From NCBI GenBank assembly GCA_003260075.1, contig QLIY01000904.1, forward strand, positions 1-64,000: DNA of 64,000 bases, given 5' to 3'. Under the pieces are notes generated by a model that had not been told where the DNA came from, searched no databases, and saw only the letters and a list, made by a program, of their open reading frames with translations. Positions 11,593 through 23,240 of the stretch are shown here, one piece after another. Every line of letters begins with the position of its first letter. Positions within the stretch are counted from its first letter, which is position 1. The translations under genes were made by a program, and so were the position numbers. This DNA comes from Phallusia mammillata (taxonomy: Eukaryota; Chordata; Ascidiacea; Phlebobranchia; Ascidiidae).

Positions 11593-12347
11593 CAGTAGTT
11601 CTCAACGGGGACAGCAGCGCCCCCTGGGGGTTTGATATCATTGAGGGGGGCTGAAAAACAATAGGGCGATATGGGGGCGCTGGGAGAAGGTAGAGCAGTT
11701 GAAACGAAATAAAACGACAAAATCATTTTTATCAACCAACGACCGGTAAAAGTAAATTTGACCAAGTATTCACTGTATTGGGTACTTCATTTTGTTTTAC
11801 GGCAAAATTTAACCGGCAAGTTACAAACGGGTTTGTTGACATCACAATAGAACGTGTAATTTGTTCACTGCTGACGTATGAAAGATGGGAATAAAAGTGA
11901 TTGTTTTCAAAAACGTCAAACAGTGGGAACACGCGCACTAAAACGTGTTTTCAATTAGTTGCTGTTGTTAATTAAAAAAAACGTTGGTGTTTCACCTAGC
12001 GTTGGCTTGCCTCACTTGTTATGCAGAAGGGACCTCTACAGCTTAAATACGACCCAGGGAGCTAAAAAGGGGCATTAAAACCAGTAAAAAACACCATGTA
12101 AATGGGAACGGTGCATGACCGTCACATTACACCGGGCGTGATCGACCGAGCACCAAGCGTTAAAGTAAGATGCTCGGTGCCCGACCAAACAGAACTGCAG
12201 TTTTGGCCTATCCCTGGTACCAAGTTAAAAGCAATGCGCACTGTCTGCAGTTAGTGGTGTCATGTTGAATTAACCCTTAGCATTTTTATATTATAAGCAC
12301 TAAAACATAAAAAGGGGGCGGCACAGGAAAAAGGGTGGGAAACACTG
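11593..12347. mobile_element. hAT-like element, 755 bp
   Basis: The left end is CAGTAGTTCTCAACGGGG and the right end GGGTGGGAAACACTG. Flanking 8-bp duplications are gtttaccc (11585-11592) and gtttacct (12348-12355). It contains a GC-rich segment near the left end and no transposase frame. Confidence 0.75.
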
Positions 12348-12767
12348 GTTTACCTGCTGTTCTTCAGCACTGCTGTCTGTTACTGATAAAATGCAACAGT
12401 ATTTCATACATAAGAATACTACGTTTTGAAAACACCCAACAAACAACTTACACAATTTTTTTTTTTTATTAAACCTTCAAGTTAAAAGCAAACCTTTTTC
12501 AAGTTAAAAGCAAACTAAAGCAATACATAGGGTTTATTATTTTACCCATCACCTCTCACCACTGAACATCAACTTGTAACTGACAAGGCATAACGTTAGA
12601 AGCATTTATTGGAATTGTCCCAACAAAAATTAGAAAACAACACAATTGCTCCATTTACAAGCTTTAAGTTTGACCAAGGTCTAAGGTTTAAACCACATCT
12701 GATGGCACCTTTGTACATGTAAGTGCAAATAAGTAAAGTGTTTTAAGCTACTGGATACTAAAATCCA
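12348..12767. other. TMEM59: 3' flank of the TMEM59-like gene
   Basis: AT-rich stretch directly downstream of the TMEM59-like stop codon (minus strand), probably 3' untranslated sequence. I see no other gene. Confidence 0.5.
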
Positions 12768-15700
12768 CTAGTATTGCTCAATGGTGGATAAAAGTGGCTT
12801 CTTGTCTTTGCAGTCGATGACAGAAGCATAAAAATATGGAGACACTTCTACACCATCAGGAACAGGATAGGATTTTAAGTAAGTTGGTAGCTTCCCTTCG
12901 CTGTCTCGTATAAATGCCAGATCTCCATTGACACTCAACTGCAAAATGCAGGTTTTAAATTTTGTCATGTTTAATTAACACATTCATGTAGCTAGTTTAC
13001 ACAGTAAGCTCTCCATTTACCCAGAAAGTGCCATTACCTGAGGTTTTTGACCAAACTGAATACAGCAGCCAAGCATCAGTAACACAAAGGTTGAGATCCA
13101 AAATAAAGTAAAAACCAATTCAGGGAGACCTTGCTTCCTGCAAAAATGTTTTTAATAAAAAGTAACACAACTGGATGTGTTGGGTGAAATATTCCCAACT
13201 GTGGACCAAACCTTTGTAAACTGGTCTTACAAAACAACACCTCAATAGGTGCAACAAACTTTAGGAAACAAGTTGTTTACATAAACAAAGCAACATACTT
13301 TGTAAAGCATGTCCACCAATTTTTGTGGAATTTTTGCCAGTAACGGTCAAAGCCAGTGTCAACAGGAGCGCTTTCATCATTTCTCCGATACAAGCTGAAC
13401 TCACCAAACGCACCAGGCCTGTTCAAATAAAACATTATTGGTAATGTTTTTGGTTAGTTTATATGTGAATAGTCACAAAAATATTTGTAATGTCAAAAAT
13501 GATTTGATGTTGATTAACATTTTAATCTCATAGTTTCACAAGAAATAGAAACAAATGCTGTAAAAATTACAAAACAAATTAAACTGCAAGTGTCAGAACA
13601 GCCTATAGTGTTCCACATCACACAATGCAATGGATAGCAGGAAGTGACAGCACAGATACTATTCATAAACAGTGTAGCAGAGCTCTAATATCTTTACACA
13701 AACAATAGCTGATGATTTCGAAGGCATTAAATAATAGCTTATAACATTCCACAACCCCGATTTAAAGTACCTGTTGGCATTAGTTTGGAGATTAGTTTCA
13801 ATATTTTCCTTTTCAGTCGATTTGGGCTTGCCACTTGGGGGGGGGGGTAAGACAACTGGATGTGTTGGGTGAAATATTCCCGACTGTGGACCAAACTTTT
13901 GTAAACTGGTCTTACAAAACAACGCCCCAATAGGTGCAACAAACTTTAGGAAACAAGTTGTTCACATAAACAAAGCAACATACTTTGTAAAGCATGTCCA
14001 CCAATTTTTGTGGGGGGGGGGTAAGGCATTAAATAATAGCTTATAACATTCCGCAACCCCGAATTAAAGTACCTGTTGGCATTAGTTTGAAGATTAGTTT
14101 CAATATTTTCCTTTTCAGTCGATTTGGGCTTGCCACTTTCAGTGTTGATGATTAACTTCTTGTTTGGATGTTCTGTGTTTATTTCTGGTTGATTGTGCTA
14201 AATTCATAAAAATATTACAAATGTTTACATTTTAATGTTTAAGCCTTCTTAACCAGTAGTCTGATATACATATATGTGAAACTACCTGAATCACAAAAAT
14301 TTCATGGTGGGTTCCATCTGAAATCTCAATTATCTCTGTTCCCACTGTGTCAGGCATAAATGATTGGAACATTGATAAAGATTGCAGAGCAGAATTGACA
14401 AAGTCATTCATCATGCTATCAGCCTGTGTTACAATACATTTCATGTTTTATTTTCTTAAATAACATAGTGGGTTCAGCAACTGACCAAAATTTTTTTCTT
14501 GAAGAAATAAAAACCACAGTTAAGGTGCAGATTACTTACATAGTCAAAAAAACCATTATTACTGCCAAACATGCCGTTCAAATTGTCTTCTATGAGGCTG
14601 TTGCCAGGTCCAGCCTAAAGTACAAAATAAATGATTTTAAAATGTTTTGTTAAGCACATAATGCTAAGGCTTGATACAAACAATAATAATGTACCTGTAA
14701 TGATTCTTTTGAAGCAGTTTGAAATATTTGGCAACCTTTATGGCAAGCATCCAGAATGTCAGGTTTTGTGTATGCTTCAGAACATGCTGAAAATAGATAT
14801 GTCACAATCATAGGCGCCCACTTGTTAAAATCGGCGGGTAGGCAAAATTTTACAACTCGGTAAAGACGAAAATATTTTCTGCCCGAAAATATTTTTCTGT
14901 CACCTAACGTCGCAAGTTACACCCTTTGCAGTGTTTCTGTACTGGTATACATAACATTAGCAGCTGATGCCGACCCAACTATACAGTAATACAATTTTTC
15001 TTTCCCCGCAACAACTATTACAAAATATGTTATATTTTTACGCAACAAGGCGCACATGTGTCTAAAAAAGCCATTATAATAGTAGTTTACTATGTTTCTA
15101 GGTCGTTTGGTACGTTTAAACCATGTTGTCTATTCACGCAACAAATTGTATGTGACGCATTTTTAGATTTTAAGTTCAGTTTATTTTAAATCAGGAGTTA
15201 CCAAAGTAAAGAGAGCGAAGGTATTTGTTCTATATAGCCTATATATCTTGGAAAACAATGAGTTAACTGTTAAAAGTTAATTTGCTATGACAGTGTTCCC
15301 AAAACAACATGTGGGCTTAAGTTTACCTAGTTTAACAGGACGCATAAAAATGATCGAAAACAGTTTGTTACATCACAGACAAGGCTTAAGTATCAATGCC
15401 TTTCTTTGTTAATTGTAATGAATTAAATGAGAAGTTAGTAATTTATGCCAAATATTTTTATTGTTGGACAGTAGCGCTATCTGACTCTTAGTAATATTGT
15501 AGCTCCTACTGGTCCCGCAAAAGCGCTTTGTAGGCCACAATTACGGAACAGCGCTGCGTTTGGGCTTGCAAGCTATGTGGCCGTCAAATGTAATTTTCAT
15601 GTTATCCGGCTTTCCATGAAAAAAAATTGGCTACTTCTATAAACAATGTCAATTTGTGTCGATGTTGCGGACCGAGTTTTAGTAAACACTTCTTGCATGT

Positions 15701-16938
15701 TTTTATCCAATGGCTCATATAACACTTCAATATATATGTATATGTTTGTGAACGTAACAATATGGGTTGTTTGATTTTTCAGAAAGGTTTTTCTGTTCAA
15801 ACTAAACAGTCGTTGACTGTGCAGTGGTAAAATAGTTAATTAACTATTAATGCATTAATGCAAAACTGTATGTGCATTATTTTGTAAAGTAACGCAAAAC
15901 TTGTTTATGACGTAGTCAGCAACGCAGATACCCGGGGATGCGCCGCCTCCCCATAAGTGGGCGCCAGTGGTCACAATACTCGATTAGAAAAAAGGCTATT
16001 GATCAGTTACATCTATACCATTACCTTACCTGTAAAGCATTCCTGTGTCAATTGTGTGCTATTGCCTGGTTCGACAATCCATTCACTTATGCTGGCAAGT
16101 CTACAACCTTTGCTACAAGCAGAAGAAAGTTCCACCTACAAATTATAACAAATCTGATGTAGTAACTGTTGGCAAATACTTCTTACTATCAACAGTTTTA
16201 ATTGAACTTGATACACTGTGCTGTAGCACGTATAGTATCATGAATGTTTTAAGAAACCTGAATTTCATAAAGTTAAACATTGTAAAAATTTAATAAACAA
16301 TGTATGCTGATGTCTGGGTAATCTTTTAAATGGGGTAACATTGATACTTTTATTGATGTATAGGCAAGAAAGGGCTAGATTCAAGAAAGAAACTTAACAC
16401 TGTCCAACCAGGCAAATTCTACCTTTTTGTCAATTCGTACAAGGAAAATAAAAAAGAATGAAAGCAAACACATCAAATCATTGTAATAGTAAAAGATAAT
16501 CCAATTTTGACATTGAACAAACAAGCAAAACTTGGCTTAAATTTTGTCAACTAACTTAATGGCTGGGCTTAATCCAAATTTTTGACTTTTTATTGAGCTA
16601 ATTTTGGGACAGCTTTGCCAACTAAATTAACCAACCAAGTTTTTGCCCTTATTTTAGTCCATTTAGTTTTCATACCTTGCAAAAATAGGCTATTGTTGTT
16701 TAATAAACCCTTGTAACAAATTAAACTCAGGAGTGGATGTACAAACACATATTTATCATAGATTACATTGAGACGTTAGGTTATTTAAAATGCATACATT
16801 TTTATCAGAACATTCCTTTTTGCAGATTTTTGGTGATGCAAAAAAGACATCAATTCCACTTCCTTGGGTTGTAGTAATAAACATCACATTTAGACAAACA
16901 ATGCATGCGCTTATGACCCAGTTTTTAAATCTTGCCAT
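12768..16938 (-). CDS. TMEM59: TMEM59-like type I membrane protein
   Basis: TMEM59 proteins are Golgi/endosomal single-pass proteins linked to glycosylation control and autophagy. Nine exons join in frame: 16798-16938, 16030-16135, 14695-14786, 14540-14614, 14286-14423, 14073-14197, 13299-13418, 13038-13137 and 12768-12938, giving about 355 residues (human is 323). The N terminus is a signal peptide (ISACIVCLNVMFITTTQ). It is followed by paired-Cys motifs KICKKECS, SACSKGCRLASI, ACSEAYTKPD and DACHKGCQIF in the order of the vertebrate family. The transmembrane segment is VFTLFWISTFVLLMLGCC, and NGDLAFI matches the family's juxtamembrane YGDLEF. ATG at 16938 was chosen because it starts the signal peptide. 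A hAT-like element fills most of intron 2, and a shuffled partial copy of exon 6 lies at 13721-13836. Confidence 0.88.
13167..14138. repeat. Interleaved duplications inside TMEM59, joined by G11 and G10
   Basis: Block A (13167-13327) recurs at 13851-14011, and block B (13721-13836) recurs at 14023-14138. The order is A, B, G11 (13837-13847), A', G10 (14012-14021), B'. Block B is a truncated copy of TMEM59 exon 6 and A' includes the edge of exon 7. The intact exons are A at 13299 and B' at 14073, so the G-bounded pieces lie within an intron. Confidence 0.9.
14809..15969. mobile_element. hAT-like element in TMEM59 intron 2, 1,161 bp
   Basis: A perfect 8-bp duplication GTCACAAT lies at 14801-14808 and 15970-15977. 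Terminal repeats CATAGGCGCCCACTT and AAGTGGGCGCCAGTG are inverted copies with two mismatches. The interior is AT-rich with no transposase frame, so it is non-autonomous. It begins only 22 bp upstream of the acceptor of TMEM59 exon 3. Confidence 0.9.
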
Positions 16939-17261
16939 GTTTTTTTGTTTTCTGTCAAAAAGGTAAACATTAAAATAAATTACATCTGCAATTAGCATTT
17001 TCTCGAAAACTTGATCTATTTAAACCTTTGTGGCTACGGCTGTCAGAGTGAAGTGTCACCAATATAACGTTACGGTATTACCATCTGATTGATCTTGCCT
17101 CATAGCTCATACCAAGCCAAGCACTAAATACGTGCCATACGTGATTTTCCACAACATATTTCCTATTTACGACCTATTAGTTATTTGTAATTTATAACAT
17201 TGCAGACTGAAAACTTTGACAAGTCTGAAGTCGTCCACCGTTTTATTAGACATAATATATA
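16939..17261. promoter_or_regulatory. 5' flank of the TMEM59-like gene
   Basis: Just over 300 bp between the TMEM59-like start codon and the next mobile element, the likely location of the 5' UTR and promoter. No specific motif can be called. Confidence 0.4.
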
Positions 17262-18022
17262 CAGGGTTGCCATACCGTCCTTATTTCTAAGATTTGTCCT
17301 TATTTTGAAGGGCTGTGTCTTAGAAAAGTTCATTGTCCTTATTTCTAAGAAATGTCCTTATTTTTGACTGTAGTCCTTCTTTTGTCTTATTTTCAACAAT
17401 TACAAGTCAAATCCCTGCTACAAGTAATAGTGAGTCTAGACCTGAGCTGTCGTGAGATGCACAAAATATTTTCTACGAACAACGAGGGGGTCACATCTAA
17501 AACTGCGGGCCCACTTGGCCCAGCACTTGGCCCGCCTCATGCAAGTATAAAAACTGCGGGCCAGCTTGATAAAGCCGTGGGCACGCCTGTCACATGTAAT
17601 TAAATTTTGATTTCGACAAGATCTGAACGGCAAGCAATGGATGTAGTGGGCCCGCAGTTTTTCCTTGCGATAGACGCGGCAAGCACAGGATATAGTGGGC
17701 CCGCGGTTTTTCGATACAAGAGGCGGGCCAAGCACTGGATATATAGCGGGGCTACAGTTTTTATACTTGCAAGAAGCGGGCCCGCAGTTTTTCAATTGCA
17801 TGAGGCGGGACAAGTGCTGGGCCAAGCGGGCCAAGTGATCCAAGCGGGCCCGCAGTTTTAGACGTGACCGACAACAAGATTGTTTCTGGCAAAAATATTG
17901 CAAATATTATGTCATGACTCGTATAAATGCAAAGATTTGTTTAAAAACGTTTGTTTCGTTTCGCCTAAAAATTTGATTTTTTCGGTTGTCCTTTTTTTGG
18001 TTTCAAGTCGATGGCAACCATG
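17262..18022. mobile_element. hAT-like element with a GC-rich internal hairpin
   Basis: The left end is CAGGGTTGCCATACCGTCC and the right end ATGGCAACCATG. Flanks aatatata (17254-17261) and catatata (18023-18030) match at seven of eight positions. The interior holds short GC-rich repeats in inverted orientation (about 17488-17560 against 17764-17871) around AACTGCGGGCCC. These create a 155-codon minus-strand frame (17436-17903) that is repeat-derived and unlikely to be a gene. Confidence 0.7.
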
Positions 18023-18850
18023 CATATATATTTCACCTAAGTAATAAGCATCGTCAGTATCTAAAAACAAAACAGCGCTAAAAACATATGCAAGTTAAAC
18101 CATAAAGCACAAACAAACGTATTAAAACCTGCTGACAGTAAGGTAGAACTGGCTGGGACCTGCTGATGACGCGGTCAAACATGCACACACGCAGTAGTAA
18201 ATACGCAAAGAAAAGGAATAACATCGCACTTTTAAGCTTGTACCGCACTTCTCGGATTTCCTTTGTGCATTGCTCGGATTCGATTCTCTAACTTCTGTCT
18301 CTCATAATCTCATTGCCCCGAAGCCAGGATATGTTTTTATTGTTTTGTGACTTTTAACATGAAATTCCCGGGATTTCCCGGTAAACACGTTCCCAAATTG
18401 CGGGAAATTTTGCATCCCAATAAAAACATTTTTTGTTATTAAAACACATAAACGATAACGTTGAAAATAATATAGTCGTATTCTAAGAGCATTAATTTTT
18501 CTCTTTATTTTTAGGTTTCCGAATAGAAGTTATGGATTGCAAAGAGCAAAAAGAATAGTACAAAATTTAATCGCATAATGAGCTGCTGTATTTGCCAAAA
18601 AAACATTATTTGTCAAAAATGCTGAAGATGCTGGAACTTCCAGTGTTAAAATATTAATTCTATGGTTTCGTTACGCCCCAATAAAAACGCTTGTCACGCT
18701 CTGTGGAAGTGTTTGTAAAATATTGAAAGGTGATTGTTGATGTTTGTAAGTTGAAACAGGTGTTTTAAATACCAGGCAGCCAAAGCGCTGTAAAAACATC
18801 CAAATGATAAGTATATTTTTAACTGATTTGTGTATTGCGCAGTGGGCTGC
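18023..18850. other. 5' flank of the THAP gene, nothing recognised
   Basis: AT-rich spacer of about 830 bp between the mobile element and the THAP-domain gene. It presumably includes the promoter. No further gene or repeat is evident. Confidence 0.5.
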
Positions 18851-20749
18851 ATGCAAAGTAATATGAACTGTTCAATGCCCAACTGCAATGCTTCGTTCAA
18901 AAGAAGTAAGACATCACAAGAGCACATCTCCATCTTTAAAGTGCTAAGGCCAGAGTTTGCTAAATCTGAGGAAGAGAGAATTCACCGTGAGAAGCTGAGA
19001 CGTACATTGTTAAGTGTGCGTGATTCTTCAAGAGGTGATAGAATAAAGGAATTACTGCACAAAGAAACGCAAGTATAAATCGATACATCTAAAATCGTTA
19101 TTATAACTTAAGCCATTTAAACTCGTCTTGTACATAGCTAGATGTACCATTAAATATTTACTAGAAACAAGTAGATAAGAAAGGTTTAGTTTTATCCAGT
19201 TTTTTTGCTTTCCTAGCAAGAAGCATCAAAATCTAAACTATTCTGTGTTAAATGCATCCAGTTAAACCTGCAGTAATGTAATGCAAAAAAATACACAGTT
19301 TCTCTTCAATTGTATTTTGTACAGCTGATTAGTCTGGATTAACTTTTGACTATTTTTTTATTTATTAGAGCTTCAATACTGTTTTTTTTATTAGAGCTTC
19401 AATATGTGAAAGACACTTCAAACCAGAAGATATTATTTGGAAAGGGTCAAGAAAAAGTCTCAGGATTGGTGCAATTCCTACTTTTTACAAACCCAGAAAC
19501 AGTGTGTTGTGGAAAAACAAAGCAAAAACCCATACAGCAGCACGTCATCACAAACCTAAAAAGATTTTGCACAGCAGTATTGAACATTTGATCAACTCAG
19601 CAAACAAACTGAGCTTCCCTTACAAAGGTGGGCTATGTCCAAAAGGTTTGCAGTGTGTTGTTTTTGCAGCAATGTTTTTTTGTTTTTTGGGGGATGCATC
19701 TTGACTTAAAGAAAAGTTAATCAATGCCTCCCAAGTCCCAACCATCATGTTTCTTTTCAACTTAAGACTTACAAGTGTTTGCTGGAAAAAAATATTGATT
19801 GATATAAAGCTCACTTTTCAATGCAGAATCTTGGATATTTTATAAACAAGATGATGGGATTGTTTTTGAGCAACAAGAAAAAACATTAGCTGTACCCACT
19901 ACAAGGTAGGAAATTGAGCACACAAAAGTCAAGAAAAAAAAATCCTTAATTTGCAGGATTAGGTTTGATAAAGAGGCGAATGTTTCTGAGGTTACATATT
20001 CAGGTTGGAGGATTGAACTTGGCATATTTAGCCACATCAAACCTAGAACTAGCAAACTACCTGTGGTTCTTGGTAGGTTTTTTTTATGCAATCATATAAA
20101 CTGATTATGTTTACTATTTTTATGGTTTGCAGTTTATTATTAGTTGATAACCGTTAATTGATTGGCTTGTTTGATACCTTTTCTGTACCTGATAAGTTTT
20201 TTGTACTTTGTAAACTTAATCCATAAGCTAATGAAACTAATTTCAACCACCACCTTAAATAGTTTTGAAATAACTTTACTGAGACAAACTATGTGTGTTG
20301 TGTAAATTTAATAATGTGTATTCTTGTGTATTTGTATTATAACAGGTGGATTTCAAAAATATCAACTGTGTCAGGGATCAAACACCAAATCAAACATTAC
20401 TAAGGATCATATTATTTTAAAAATTGACTTCAACAACATAATGACCACAAAAACTATCAACAGATCATATCAATGTACAGGAGTTGGTAAAGGTTTTTCG
20501 AATTTTGCTTTGGAAATTGGAGTTTTTAGAAAAGTGTTTGTTGTATTTTTGTAGTTTTGTTTGGATCAAAACAGACAGTATGCAACAAGTGTGCATCATT
20601 ATCCTGTAACAAAAATATTCAGGTAAGACCAATATCTGTTATCAGGCTTGTTTAACAAAGTAATAAAAATTGCTAGTTTGTCCTTTTAGAGACAAAATGA
20701 AGATGCATCTACTGTATGTGGCGAAACTGTGAACGGTCGGCCATTTTAG
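18851..20749 (+). CDS. THAP-domain protein
   Basis: THAP domains are zinc-binding DNA-binding modules found in transcription factors and P-element-type transposases. Seven exons join in frame: 18851-19034, 19397-19627, 19827-19905, 19957-20072, 20346-20486, 20555-20622 and 20690-20749, about 292 residues. Exon 1 has C-SMPN-C; exon 2 has ICERHF, giving C-x4-C, 52 residues, then C-x2-H, within the family range. It also has the closing AIPTFY, equivalent to the conserved AVPTIF. This fit decides the exon-1 donor (SSRA across the junction). The rest is not assignable; near the C terminus VCNKCASLSC is a possible second zinc ligand set. A later ATG at 18863 (MNCSMPNC) is an equally plausible start. 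No RNase-H-like transposase core is seen, so it looks like a host gene. Confidence 0.8.
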
Positions 20750-20816
20750 ACAAAAAAAAATACTCAACAAGAAAACTAACCAATTAGTAACCTGACTAAG
20801 GAAGAGTGACATTTAG

Positions 20817-21660
20817 GAAACTGAAATGAAAATGTCATACAAATACAAATCTTTGTGGCACACAATCTGCATAGTCTTACAAGCTTTTCCTATCTGAAAT
20901 TTTTAACTGTGCAAATGAAAGTTGTGTTGTCTACTGACGTCAAACATTTTGCATGGTCTTTGGTCTCTATATCGGGCGCAACTTGTGAATTACGGACTAC
21001 TCCAAAATTTTGGATGCATATAAGGGATAAAAAAAGTTGTTATTCGTAACTTTGTGTTTGTTTGTTTTTTCGTTGGACACGTTTGTTATGTTGCTGTTCG
21101 TACCTATGTGTCCCCCCCCCCTGTTTGTTTGTTTTTTCGTTGGACACGTTTGTTATGTTGCTGTTCGTATGTGTTTTTTAAGGTTTAAACCTTTTCAAAT
21201 TTACGCACAATATAACCGAAGTTCGACCCTGATTGACGCAGCGGTCAACAGGCTCCTTAAACATGCCCCCCCCCCAACTGAAATGAAAATGTCATACAAA
21301 TACAAATCTTTGTGGCACACAATCTGCATAGTCTTACAAGCTTTTCCTATCTGAAATTTTTAACTGTGCAAATGAAAGTTGTGTTGTCTACTGACGTCAA
21401 ACATTTTGCATGGTCTTTGGTCTCTATATCGGGCGCAACTTGTGAATTACGGACTACTCCAAAATTTTGGATGCATATAAGGGATAAAAAAAGTTGTTAT
21501 TCGTAACTTTGTGTTTGTTTGTTTTTTCGTTGGACACGTTTGTTATGTTGCTGTTCGTACCTATGTGTTTTTTTAAGGTTTAAACCTTTTCAAATTTACG
21601 CACAATATAACCGAAGTTCGACCCTGATTGACGCAGCGGTCAACAGGCTCCTTAAACATG
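20817..21660. repeat. Nested duplications joined by C10 (21112-21121) and C10 (21266-21275)
   Basis: The sequence at 20817-21110 recurs almost unchanged from 21280 onward. A shorter part (about 21055-21110) is also repeated directly after the first C run. The final copy reads without interruption, so it is probably the true sequence. Confidence 0.9.
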
Positions 21661-21856
21661 GAAATTTTAGAACAAAATACTGGCTATATAACCCAGAAGT
21701 TTTTTTTTGCATTGTTGGTTTGTGTATAACAAAATGTTACAAAGCATTTAGTAACTATTATTTAGATTCACTCGTTTCTTACCTTTTACCGCCAAATATC
21801 CGCTTTTTGTTCATTGTTCCTTTTAACTCATTTATTGTGCTGAAATTTGTAGCAAT

Positions 21857-21917
<61 letters not shown>

Positions 21918-22734
21918 TATTTGTAGTTTTTTGAAGACCGGTCCGCGATAAAATTTCACTTTTAAGAACGGTCCGCAGTGCAAAAAAGGTTGCCGACCCC
22001 TGGTATATAGGATGCTCATTATGTGCTTTTTAATAATTCGGCAAAATTGGTACAGTGATTACTCGTACAAGTATGTGTAAAAACGCAAAACTTTTGTGCT
22101 CCAGACTCTGCACCACACGCGGCGCCGCAAAAGTGATCAACAAATTCACGATCGGCGCTTGAAGATTCCTGTTGTTTACTCACTCGCGAATAAACTAGTC
22201 AAAAGATGAACTGCATTTATAAGCTTAGTAGATTAACATATAAATCTTGCGAAAAACAATCAGTCTTGTAAAAACAAACATGTTGTTAAATACCAGATAA
22301 ATCGGGACCCCAATCTAAGTTAGGTAACAAACATTTATGTGATGTTTGTATTTAACCATTTGTAAGATGGAGTATATTTACTATTTAGCGTGATAATTGG
22401 GGGAGTATAAGATACAAAGAGCACTTAATCGACAGAATATACAGCTTTGAGTAACAAATAAATAAACATGCATCAATTCTCTACATTACATATTCTTTCC
22501 ATGTGTATCAATATTACGTTTTGTAAATCGTGAACCCGACTCGATTATTCAGGAAATGCCATTTACAAACACCACCTTTTGGCACATTGACATTGTTAAT
22601 GAAATGCGCAAATGTCATTACAATTATTGGAAAACCAAGCAAGCTTTTACGTTCTTAAATTAGCTGCATTATCTATTCTTTCAATCTATTTTAATTTTCC
22701 GTTTTGAAAAACAGTAATCCCGACTCCATAATTA
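21661..22734. other. Gene-poor spacer with a truncated MITE
   Basis: Contains a C59 run (21859-21917) followed by the right half of a hAT-like MITE (21918-22008, ending GGTTGCCGACCCCTG). The rest is AT-rich with no recognised gene. Confidence 0.6.
21859..22008. mobile_element. Truncated hAT-like MITE with its left half replaced by 59 C
   Basis: The right portion (GAAGACCGGTCCGCGATAAA to the CCCCTG end) matches the element at 37162-37378. In that sibling the left half is ordinary sequence starting CAGTGGTCGGCAACC; here it is only C. Confidence 0.8.
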
Positions 22735-23240
22735 GATCTCAGAGCCCCGCCAAGTCCATCCCTTCTCCTGCGAAACGTTAAGGTCCCGCCAAGACTATAA
22801 CCCTTCTCCTGCGAGACTGCACAGCCCCGACAATGACCAAATTTTCTCCTACGAGAGCACAGCACAGCCCCGCCAAGTCCACCCCTCTTCTTGCGAAACG
22901 CCCGAACCCCGTCAAGTGTAACAATTTTCCGACGAAACCTCACAACACCGCCAATTCCTCCGCTTCTCCTGTGAGACCTCTGAGCCCAACCAAGTCGTCC
23001 CTTCTCTTGCGAAATCTCAGAGCCCAGCCAAGTCCATCACTTCTCTTGCGAAACGCCGAGCCCGCCAAGTTTAACAATTCTCCAACGAAACCTCAAAACA
23101 CCGCCAAGCCCACCCATGTTCCTATAAAACCTCTGAGCCAGCCAAGTCATTCCCTTCTCCTGCGAAACCTCAGAACCCCGTCAAGTCTTGGTAAATCTCA
23201 GAACCTCGCAGAAGTACCACCATCTCTTGCGAGACTCTAG
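22735..23240. repeat. 39-bp minisatellite, about 13 diverged units, open in frame
   Basis: Units follow the pattern CCCGCCAAGTCCATC, then CTTCTCCTGCGAAACCTC, with about 39 bp per unit. Because 39 is a multiple of three, a plus-strand frame (22833-23240, 135 codons) stays open and shows a 13-residue periodicity with SPTK and LLLRNLR segments. The minus strand is also partly open (22686-22943). Lysine/proline SPTK repeats resemble histone-tail-like proteins, but no conserved domain or exon chain supports a gene. Confidence 0.7.

Noticed and set aside
17436-17903. 155-codon minus-strand open frame
   Set aside because: It lies wholly in GC-rich inverted repeats within a hAT-like element and shows no conserved domain.
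21519-22019. Open frames running through the C59 run
   Set aside because: Coding content is poly-Pro or poly-Gly from the run plus ordinary non-coding flank. There are no splice or domain features.
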